Origin: Elusimicrobiota bacterium
GTDB lineage: Bacteria > Elusimicrobiota > Elusimicrobia > UBA1565 > UBA9628
Direction: 5' to 3'
Assembly: GCA_023249695.1 (NCBI GenBank)
Contig: JAHFCD010000207.1
Location: 1 to 5,341, forward strand
DNA: 5,341 bases
Shown in pieces: positions 1 to 4,806 of the stretch. Both the position numbers and the translations under genes were made by a program. Within the stretch, counting starts at the first letter, position 1. Each line of letters begins with the position of its first letter. The notes beneath the pieces are model-generated. The model saw only the letters and a program-made list of their open reading frames with translations, was not told the DNA's origin and ran no database searches.

Positions 1-13
1 AATTAGCGATTTC

Positions 14-31
14 ATGGGCCTTTTGGCCCAT
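14..31. terminator. Small perfect hairpin, possible terminator of an upstream gene
   Basis: ATGGGCC (14-20) and GGCCCAT (25-31) form a perfect 7-bp stem around a TTTT loop. The bases after it (TTCATGTCATTTCG) are T-rich but hold no clean T-run, so termination on the + strand would be weak, and the opposite side is no better. Its position just upstream of the first promoter suits the end of a preceding gene outside the window. It could equally be a protein-binding palindrome. That the hairpin can form is seen directly; its role is inferred. Confidence 0.4.
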
Positions 32-55
32 TCATGTCATTTCGTCCCTGGAGTG

Positions 56-64
56 TGCTATAAT
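56..64 (+). promoter_or_regulatory. Extended -10 promoter of the yggS-yggU unit
   Basis: TGC-TATAAT is a consensus -10 hexamer (59-64) with the TG extension (56-57). No good -35 match lies 16-18 bases upstream, which an extended -10 promoter can tolerate. By standard spacing, transcription would begin near 71 (range about 70-74). That is after the TTG at 67 and only about five bases before the GTG at 76, so the promoter favours GTG 76 as the start codon and predicts an almost leaderless mRNA. Confidence 0.6.
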
Positions 65-75
65 GTTTGGGTTCG

Positions 76-744
76 GTGTTCATTGACAACCTAGAAAAAA
101 TCCGCTACCGCATGAACGCGGCGGCCGCACGGACGAACCGTGACGGACGCGCGATAAGCTTGGTAGTGGTCACAAAATACGCCTCCCTCGAGGCCGTCAA
201 GGAAGCCCTGTCGTCCGGGCGGGTGCTCGAAGTGGGGGAAAACCGCGTACAAGACGCCGAGAAGAAAAAGCGTGAGCTCGGCGACCTGGCGGGCAAGGTC
301 CGTTGGCGCCTCATCGGACACCTGCAGACGAACAAGGCGAAGAAAGCCGTTCAGACCTTCGACGCGGTCGATTCCGTGGACAGCGCGAAGCTGGCGGCGG
401 CGCTCAACGGCGCAATGACGGGCTCGGATCGAAAGCTCCCCGTGATGATACAGGTGAAGCTCTCCGAGCGCGAAACGCAGTCGGGCATAACACCGGCGGA
501 ACTGCCGGGATTGATCGAGGAAGTCCGCCGATGCGGCAACCTCGAGCTCCAAGGGCTGATGGGCATAGCGCCCAACGTCGAGCCGCTGGAAGCGGTCAGG
601 CCGAGCTTCAGGCTTCTGAGAGAACTCAGGGACAAGCACCTGCCTCACGGCAAGCTGAGCATGGGCATGAGCCGGGATTTCGAGGTCGCGATCGAGGAAG
701 GCGCGGACCTGGTCCGGATCGGCACACAAATTTTTGCAACTTAG
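76..744 (+). CDS. yggS: YggS/PLPBP-family pyridoxal phosphate homeostasis protein
   Basis: This is a PLP-binding, alanine-racemase-like TIM-barrel protein of about 222 residues, normal for the family. It has no known catalytic activity; the family binds PLP and keeps B6 vitamers and amino/keto acid pools in balance in the cytosol. Family landmarks appear in order: VVVTKYAS with the PLP lysine at about residue 34, VGENRVQD, WRLIGHLQTNKAK, VDSVD, MIQVKLSERETQSGI, LQGLMGIAP, then LSMGMSRDFEVAIEEGADLVRIGTQIF near the C-terminus. The C-terminus stops three residues after the final IGTQIF strand, slightly earlier than in E. coli YggS. The start is uncertain: a TTG at 67 would add three residues but lies upstream of the transcription start predicted by the TATAAT at 59-64, so GTG 76 is preferred. 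No Shine-Dalgarno fits either start. DUF167 follows after 23 bases, as in the common yggS-yggT-yggU neighbourhood, but no yggT is present. Confidence 0.93.
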   Translation: MFIDNLEKIRYRMNAAAARTNRDGRAISLVVVTKYASLEAVKEALSSGRVLEVGENRVQDAEKKKRELGDLAGKVRWRLIGHLQTNKAKKAVQTFDAVDSVDSAKLAAALNGAMTGSDRKLPVMIQVKLSERETQSGITPAELPGLIEEVRRCGNLELQGLMGIAPNVEPLEAVRPSFRLLRELRDKHLPHGKLSMGMSRDFEVAIEEGADLVRIGTQIFAT

Positions 745-753
745 TCCGACATC

Positions 754-760
754 AAGGAGG
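754..760 (+). promoter_or_regulatory. Strong Shine-Dalgarno of the DUF167 gene
   Basis: AAGGAGG lies seven bases before the ATG at 768, a near-perfect anti-16S match at optimal spacing. It fixes the start at 768 and excludes the longer open frame that runs back into yggS. It also shows that this organism uses Shine-Dalgarno initiation for internal operon genes, in contrast to the unit-leading genes. Confidence 0.85.
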
Positions 761-767
761 CCCCTGC

Positions 768-1031
768 ATGATCGTGAAAGTGCGAGTCATCCCTAACGCC
801 GCGGACAACGAAGTGGTCAGCCGCATCGGTAGCGTGCTGAGAGTCAAAGTCGCCGCTCCGGCGGTCGACGAGAAGGCCAATGCCGCGCTGAAGGACTACC
901 TCGCTGAATTCTTCGAGGTTCCCGGCAAGCGCGTCAGCATCCTTCGCGGAGCCAACGGCCGCGAGAAGACCGTGGAGATCGTGGGCAAGACCGAGGAGCA
1001 GCTCAAGCGGGTGATGGACTCCATCCCCTAA
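768..1031 (+). CDS. yggU: DUF167 / YggU-family protein
   Basis: This is a small cytosolic protein of 87 residues, the usual size for DUF167 (YggU family), whose molecular function is not established. The family pattern is clear: an N-terminal strand VKVRVIPNAADNEVV, a second strand LRVKVAAPAVDEKANAAL (residues about 24-41, matching the family's KV.APPVDGKAN.AL with Glu35 where Gly is usual), the helix DYLAEFFEVP and the closing strand ILRGANGREKTVEIVG (residues about 58-73). The ATG at 768 is fixed by a strong ribosome binding site at 754-760. It lies 23 bases after yggS with no promoter visible between them, so the two are probably co-transcribed, and a terminator follows 32 bases after the stop. 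The family assignment is secure; the symbol is by analogy with E. coli. Confidence 0.9.
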   Translation: MIVKVRVIPNAADNEVVSRIGSVLRVKVAAPAVDEKANAALKDYLAEFFEVPGKRVSILRGANGREKTVEIVGKTEEQLKRVMDSIP

Positions 1032-1062
1032 GAGCGCCTCAAGTCTCCGCCGCGTCGGAGAT

Positions 1063-1099
1063 CGAGGGCGAGCAAGGTTTCATACCTTGTTCGCCCTCG
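1063..1099 (+). terminator. 16-bp hairpin terminator after the DUF167 gene
   Basis: Bases 1063-1078 pair with 1084-1099 around a 5-base TTCAT loop. The stem is 16 bp with a single G-U wobble (1072/1090). The tail reads TCCTGTTTTAAA, an interrupted T-tract, so it is a good though not textbook intrinsic terminator. It separates yggS-yggU from the mtnA promoter 31 bases further on. A smaller 5-bp hairpin (CTCCG 1045-1049 / CGGAG 1056-1060) lies just before it. Confidence 0.8.
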
Positions 1100-1128
1100 T
1101 CCTGTTTTAAAGCCCCCTTCGCGTAAAA

Positions 1129-1136
1129 GCTATAAT
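1129..1136 (+). promoter_or_regulatory. -10 promoter element of the mtnA-pyk unit
   Basis: GC-TATAAT carries a perfect -10 hexamer at 1131-1136 and shares the GCTA(T/G)AAT core with the other two promoters in the window. The best -35 candidate is poor (TTAAAG at 1107-1112, three of six matches, 18-base spacer). The expected transcription start is about 1143, giving a leader of roughly seven bases before the ATG at 1150, too short for a Shine-Dalgarno. Confidence 0.55.
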
Positions 1137-1149
1137 CGCTTCCCTGAAA

Positions 1150-2196
1150 ATGAAACGCAAGCCTCTTCACGAAGACCCGATCAAGCACATCGTCTGGAAG
1201 GGGGACCGCCTGCAGGTCCTCGACCAGCGCCTCCTGCCGAGAACGGTCAAGTTCGCGACCTGCCGCACCGCCGCCGACGTCGCGAAGGCCACCCGGGACA
1301 TGGTCCTGCGCGGCGCGCCCCTGATCGGCTGCGCGGCCGCCTATGGAATGGCGCTCGCCGCGCGCCGGAACCGCCTCAAGGACGTGCTGGCGGCCGAGCC
1401 GTTGCTCCGGCGCGCCCGGCCGACCGCCGTCAACCTGATGCACGCCCTCGACCGCATGCTCGACGTCGCCAAGTCCGGCCCCGAGGCGACGCTGTCGAAA
1501 CGGATGGCCGCCGCGGCCGAGGCCTACTACCGGGACGACCTCGCCTTCAACGCGCGGATGGCGACGCTCGGCGCGGCCCTGCTCAAGAAGGGCTCCAACG
1601 TCATCACGCACTGCAACGCGGGGGCGCTCGCGACGGCCGGCATCGGCACCGCCGTCGGCATGATCCGCGCCGGCTGGATCGCCGGCAAGGTCGCGCATGT
1701 GTATCCGTGCGAGACGCGCCCCTACCTGCAGGGCGCGCGCCTGACCTTGTGGGAGCTGATGAAGGCCGGCATTCCCGCGACCCTCATCACCGACAACATG
1801 GCCGCCCACCTCATGAAGACGCGGAAGATCGACGCGGTGATCGTCGGCAGCGACCGCATCGCCGCGAACGCCGACGTGTGCAACAAGATCGGAACCTACG
1901 GCCTGGCCATCCTCGCCAAGCACCACGGCATTCCCTTTTACGTCGTCGCGCCCAGCACGACCGTGGACCTGTCGACGAAGCATGGGGACGACATCCCGAT
2001 CGAGGAGCGCTCGATCCAGGAGGTCGTCGAGATCTTCGGAGCCCCGATCGCCCCCAAGGGCGCGAAGGCCCATCATTTCGGCTTCGACGTCACGCCGCAC
2101 GCTCTCGTCACCGCCATCGTCACCGAAAAAGGCGTCGTCTCGCCCGCCAACAGCGTCAATCTAAGGAAGGTCCTAACCACTCATGTCCACCCATAA
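1150..2196 (+). CDS. mtnA: S-methyl-5-thioribose-1-phosphate isomerase (MtnA family)
   Basis: This cytosolic enzyme is predicted to convert the aldose methylthioribose-1-phosphate to the ketose methylthioribulose-1-phosphate in methylthioadenosine recycling. Its 348 residues match the family length. Visible motifs are RGAPLIG (54-60), HCNAGALATAGIGTA (154-168) with the catalytic Cys155, ETRPYLQGARLT (188-199), DNM (215-217), GSDRIAANADVCNKIGTY (233-250) with the catalytic Asp235, PIEER (283-287) and FDVTPHALVTAIVTEKG (312-328). Cys155 and Asp235 separate it from regulatory eIF2B subunits, which share the fold. The residue before ETRP is Cys187, where I recall Asp in many homologues. No other methionine-salvage gene is present here. 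The leader is too short for a ribosome binding site, and the 3' end overlaps pyruvate kinase by 14 bases. A related isomerase role (other deoxypentose-1-phosphates, or ribose-1,5-bisphosphate) is possible but less likely from these motifs. Confidence 0.93.
   Translation: MKRKPLHEDPIKHIVWKGDRLQVLDQRLLPRTVKFATCRTAADVAKATRDMVLRGAPLIGCAAAYGMALAARRNRLKDVLAAEPLLRRARPTAVNLMHALDRMLDVAKSGPEATLSKRMAAAAEAYYRDDLAFNARMATLGAALLKKGSNVITHCNAGALATAGIGTAVGMIRAGWIAGKVAHVYPCETRPYLQGARLTLWELMKAGIPATLITDNMAAHLMKTRKIDAVIVGSDRIAANADVCNKIGTYGLAILAKHHGIPFYVVAPSTTVDLSTKHGDDIPIEERSIQEVVEIFGAPIAPKGAKAHHFGFDVTPHALVTAIVTEKGVVSPANSVNLRKVLTTHVHP
2163..2170 (+). promoter_or_regulatory. Ribosome binding site of pyruvate kinase, inside mtnA
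   Basis: AAGGAAGG lies 12 bases before the ATG at 2183, somewhat farther than ideal, within the last codons of mtnA. It could fold weakly as AGGA (2164-2167) with TCCT (2171-2174) around an AGG triloop. With the 14-base gene overlap, this suggests that translation of pyk depends partly on ribosomes finishing mtnA. Confidence 0.55.
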
Positions 2197-3652
2197 ACAC
2201 GTGCCGCCGACCACCCGCCCGAAGCTCACCAAGATCCTCGCCACGCTCGGCCCCGTCTCGGCCAAGCCCGCGGTGATGCTGGACCTGCTCGCCGCCGGCG
2301 TCGACGCGTTCCGCCTCAACTGCTCCCACGCCTCGCTCGGCGAGCTCGCCAAAAACGTCGATCTGATCCGCTCCCTGTCCCGCCAGAGCCGCCGCGCCTG
2401 CTCGGTCGTCATGGATCTGCAGGGTCCGCGCCTGCGCGTCGGCCGCCTGCGCAACGGCGAACCGATCGACCTGAGAAAAGGCGCGCGCACGCGCATCAGC
2501 GTCGCCGACATCCCCGGCACGGCCGAGGAGTTCTCGACGAGCTTCAAGAAGCTTCCGCAGACCGTGAGCAAGGGAATGGAGATCCGTCTCGACGACGGCT
2601 CGATCGTCCTCACCGTGCTCAAAACCGGCGCGGGCTGGGTGGACTGCGAGGTCCTCATCGGCGGCCGCCTCAAGGAACACAAAGGGATCAACCTGCCCGG
2701 CGCCGACATCGACCTGCCCGCCCTGACGACGAAGGACTTGAAGGACCTCGAGATGGGCCTGAAATGCGGCATCGACCACGTGGCGCTGTCCTTCGTGCGT
2801 TCGCCCGACGACATTTTAAAGGCGCGCCGCATCATCCAGAAGGCGGGAGCGCCGACGCGCATCATCGCGAAGATCGAGCACCCGCTGGCGATCCATCACA
2901 TCGACGACATCCTGGACGCCGCCGACGGCATCATGATCGCCCGCGGCGACCTCGCCGTCGAGCTGTCCGCCGCCGAGGTGCCCGCCCTGCAGAAGATGCT
3001 CGTGCGCAAGGCCAACGACGCCGGCAAGCTGTCCATCGTCGCGACGCAGATGCTCGAGAGCATGATCAGCCACGCCCAGCCGACGCGCGCCGAGGCCAGC
3101 GACGTCGCCAACGCGATCTACGACGGCGCCGACGTGGTCATGTTGTCGGGAGAGTCCGCCGTGGGACTCTATCCCGTCGAAACGGTGACGGTGATGGCGG
3201 ACATCATCCGCCGCGCCGAGGCCTCGAACTTCCGCTACCGCATGATCCCGCACGGGCTGCTCGACTCGCCTGAGACCGGGTTCGCGCACGCGCTCGCGCG
3301 CGCGACGCACGACGCCTGCGACATCACGGGAGCGAAGGCCGTCATCGTGTACACGATGACGGGCTGGTCGGCGCGGATCATGTCCAAGTACCGCCCGTAC
3401 GCGCCGATCGTCGCGCTGACGCCGCTGAAGGCGACGTACAACCAGCTGGCGCTATACTGGGGCATCGCCCCGATGATCTGCCCGCTCGGCAAGACGACCG
3501 ACGAGATGCTCGGCTACGGCGAGCGCATCCTGCTGAAGAGCGGGGTCGTCAAGCAAGGCGAGACGACCCTCGTCACGGCGGGCGGCACGGCGAAGCACAA
3601 GGCCTCGAACATGCTCAAGATCCACGTCGTCGGCTCGCTGACTTACCGCTAA
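2183..3652 (+). CDS. pyk: Pyruvate kinase
   Basis: This enzyme makes pyruvate and ATP from phosphoenolpyruvate and ADP, the last step of glycolysis, in the cytosol. At 489 residues it is full length for a bacterial enzyme. The catalytic barrel shows TKILATLGP (16-24), RLNCSH (44-49), DLQGPRLRVG (78-87), a B domain at about 90-170, KGINLPG (167-173), IIAKIEH (227-233) with catalytic Lys230 and metal ligand Glu232, ARGDLAVE (253-260) with metal ligand Asp256, ATQMLESM (287-294), PTRAEASDVANAI (300-312) and VMLSGESAVGLYPVE (319-333). The C-terminal allosteric-type domain is about 365-485. Departures from the common consensus are RLNC for RLNF, KIEH for KIEN and GDLA for GDLG; none touches a catalytic residue. 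The LQGPRLRV segment resembles K+-independent enzymes. The start is well placed: 15 residues precede the TKI strand. A GC hairpin follows the stop. Confidence 0.97.
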   Translation: MSTHKHVPPTTRPKLTKILATLGPVSAKPAVMLDLLAAGVDAFRLNCSHASLGELAKNVDLIRSLSRQSRRACSVVMDLQGPRLRVGRLRNGEPIDLRKGARTRISVADIPGTAEEFSTSFKKLPQTVSKGMEIRLDDGSIVLTVLKTGAGWVDCEVLIGGRLKEHKGINLPGADIDLPALTTKDLKDLEMGLKCGIDHVALSFVRSPDDILKARRIIQKAGAPTRIIAKIEHPLAIHHIDDILDAADGIMIARGDLAVELSAAEVPALQKMLVRKANDAGKLSIVATQMLESMISHAQPTRAEASDVANAIYDGADVVMLSGESAVGLYPVETVTVMADIIRRAEASNFRYRMIPHGLLDSPETGFAHALARATHDACDITGAKAVIVYTMTGWSARIMSKYRPYAPIVALTPLKATYNQLALYWGIAPMICPLGKTTDEMLGYGERILLKSGVVKQGETTLVTAGGTAKHKASNMLKIHVVGSLTYR

Positions 3653-3657
3653 AGCGC

Positions 3658-3679
3658 CGCCGGGCGCGAGCGCCCGGCG
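3658..3679 (+). terminator. GC-rich hairpin after pyruvate kinase, no T-run
   Basis: A perfect 9-bp stem (3658-3666 with 3671-3679) closes a CGAG tetraloop, beginning six bases after the pyk stop codon. The bases that follow (AGAACGAGGGCG) contain no T-run, so it is not a canonical intrinsic terminator. It may act as an mRNA 3'-end stabiliser or in Rho-assisted termination. Its position between pyk and the cutA promoter supports a transcript-end role. Confidence 0.5.
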
Positions 3680-3730
3680 AGAACGAGGGCGAGCGCGGCA
3701 AGGACCCACCCCGTCCGCGATTCGCCTTTC

Positions 3731-3739
3731 TGCTAGAAT
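3731..3739 (+). promoter_or_regulatory. Extended -10 promoter directly abutting cutA
   Basis: TGC-TAGAAT is an extended -10 element (hexamer 3734-3739, five of six matches to consensus). Exactly six bases separate it from the cutA ATG at 3746, which places the expected transcription start on the A of the start codon. No ribosome binding site precedes cutA, so a fully leaderless mRNA is predicted. No -35 box is recognisable (CCGTCC at 3711-3716). Confidence 0.6.
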
Positions 3740-3745
3740 CCCGTC

Positions 3746-4081
3746 ATGGCGACCGCTTTTCGCGTCGTTCTCATCACCGCTCCGCGCGGCCGCAAGGCCG
3801 AGGCGCTGGCCAAGGGCCTCGTGAAGGCGAGGCTCGCGGCGTGCGTGAATATCGTGCCGGCGATCGTCTCGCATTACGCCTGGAAGGGGAAGCTCTGCCG
3901 CGACGCGGAAAGCCTGCTGATCGTCAAAACCTCGGCCGCGAAGCTGGCCGCCCTCGAGCGCTGGGTCGAGAAGAACCATCCGTACGAAGTCCCCGAGGTG
4001 ATCGCGCTTAAGATCGACCGCGGTTCCAGCGCTTATGCGAGCTGGCTGGCCGGAGAGCTATCCTCAAGGATAGTCCGATGA
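3746..4081 (+). CDS. cutA: CutA family divalent-ion tolerance protein
   Basis: This is a small PII-like ferredoxin-fold protein of 111 residues, normal for CutA, which forms stable trimers. It was linked to copper/divalent cation tolerance in E. coli, but its biochemical role is unsettled. Family motifs are RLAACVNIVP (29-38), the YAWKGKL segment (44-50), ESLLIVKT (55-62) and HPYEVPEVIAL (78-88), followed by Trp100 in the last helix. Cys33 and His78 are candidate metal contacts by analogy. There is no signal peptide, so it is probably cytosolic. It leads a tightly packed unit: the stop overlaps the start of the flavin oxidoreductase as ATGA. The ATG at 3746 is the only sensible start and coincides with the predicted transcription start. 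Confidence 0.95.
   Translation: MATAFRVVLITAPRGRKAEALAKGLVKARLAACVNIVPAIVSHYAWKGKLCRDAESLLIVKTSAAKLAALERWVEKNHPYEVPEVIALKIDRGSSAYASWLAGELSSRIVR
4057..4074 (+). promoter_or_regulatory. Hairpin enclosing the ribosome binding site of the flavin oxidoreductase gene
   Basis: Bases 4057-4063 can pair with 4068-4074 (seven pairs, the outermost a G-U) around a TCAA tetraloop. The ribosome binding site AAGGA (4066-4070), seven bases from the ATG at 4078, lies in the loop and 3' arm, so the fold would hide it. Ribosomes finishing cutA would open it, so the two genes could be translationally coupled. The pairing is seen; the function is inferred. Confidence 0.45.
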
Positions 4082-4806
4082 GCAAGCCGGCGCATCCGAC
4101 TTTCTGGCCGGTTTTGATCTCGGCGAAGGACGCCGCGCCGGGGATACGCCTCTTTCGGTTCGCCTCGCCGGACGGCTTCCGCTTCACGCCGGGGCAGTTT
4201 CTGATGTTCCACTTCGCGGACGACCCGAAGACCTGGCGGGCGTACTCGCTGTGCTCCTCGCCGGTCGCGGCGAAGGAGTATTTCGAGGTGACCGTGGGGA
4301 TGGTCGGGGATTTCTCCGAGCGGCTGGGGGCGCTGCAGCCGCGCGCGGAGGGAGGGCTCGTGGTCCGGGGGCCCTTCGGGAAATGGGTGTATGACGGCTC
4401 GATTGCGCACGCGGTGCTCGTGTCGGGGGGGACCGGGGTCACGCCGTTCCGGGCGATGTGCCTGCATAAAATCGAGATGGGGCCCGCGAATAAAATAACC
4501 CTGTGCTGTTCGGCCAAGACGCCGGAGGGGCTTCTCTACCGGGACGAGTACGACGGCTGGCGACAAAGCGGCATCCGCGTCAACGACCGGGTGACGCAAG
4601 CCGGCGCCGGGACGAATTGGGGCGGGGAAACCGGCCGCTGGACCGCGGACGCGATCTTCGCCGCCGCGAACGACGCGGCGGCGGTTTATTATCTTTGCGG
4701 ACCGAATAAGATGGTGGGGGAGCTGCGCGCCGGGCTTGAACGGCTCGGGGTGCGGGTCGAAAATATTCGGACCGAAAAATGGGGCGATTACACGGACCTG
4801 TTTTGA
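4078..4806 (+). CDS. FAD/NAD(P)H oxidoreductase, ferredoxin-NADP+ reductase family
   Basis: This 242-residue flavoprotein is predicted to pass electrons between NAD(P)H and an unknown partner, probably in the cytosol. The N-terminal FAD domain (about 1-105) shows FTPGQFLMF (36-44), the flavin-binding RAYSLCSS (54-61) and GPFG (98-101). The C-terminal NAD(P) domain (about 108-242) shows VSGGTGVTPFRAM (115-127), YYLCGPNKMV (204-213) and an ENIRTEKWGDY end (228-238). There is no fused [2Fe-2S] ferredoxin, globin or oxygenase domain and no PyrK-type cysteine cluster, so the redox partner must be encoded elsewhere. Physiological role and NADH/NADPH preference cannot be read from this sequence. The ATG overlaps the cutA stop as ATGA and has an AAGGA site seven bases upstream. 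The coding sequence is strikingly G-rich, with a 7-G run at 4425-4431 inside the GGTG motif codons. Confidence 0.88.
   Translation: MSKPAHPTFWPVLISAKDAAPGIRLFRFASPDGFRFTPGQFLMFHFADDPKTWRAYSLCSSPVAAKEYFEVTVGMVGDFSERLGALQPRAEGGLVVRGPFGKWVYDGSIAHAVLVSGGTGVTPFRAMCLHKIEMGPANKITLCCSAKTPEGLLYRDEYDGWRQSGIRVNDRVTQAGAGTNWGGETGRWTADAIFAAANDAAAVYYLCGPNKMVGELRAGLERLGVRVENIRTEKWGDYTDLF

Noticed and set aside
63..86. Mini-ORF ATG...TGA (seven codons) just before yggS, as a possible leader peptide
   Set aside because: Its ATG lies inside the -10 hexamer, so the promoter seen here cannot transcribe it, and there is no attenuator structure after it.
303..767. Long + frame upstream of, and continuous with, the DUF167 gene
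   Set aside because: It lies wholly over yggS in another frame, has low-complexity Arg/Gly-rich sequence, and the DUF167 gene has a strong ribosome binding site at 754-760 for ATG 768.
1032..1149. Riboswitch (for example an SAM-type) ahead of mtnA
   Set aside because: The predicted transcription start is only about seven bases before the ATG, and the hairpin in this gap is better explained as the terminator of the preceding unit.
1039..2100. 353-codon open frame on the - strand opposite mtnA
   Set aside because: It is antisense to a clear enzyme, its composition is rich in Gly, Arg, Asp and Val as expected for a GC-rich shadow frame, and no family motif is seen.
2156..2865. Two - strand frames of over 200 codons opposite pyruvate kinase
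   Set aside because: Both mirror the coding bias of pyk on the other strand, contain no recognisable domain and lack ribosome binding sites.
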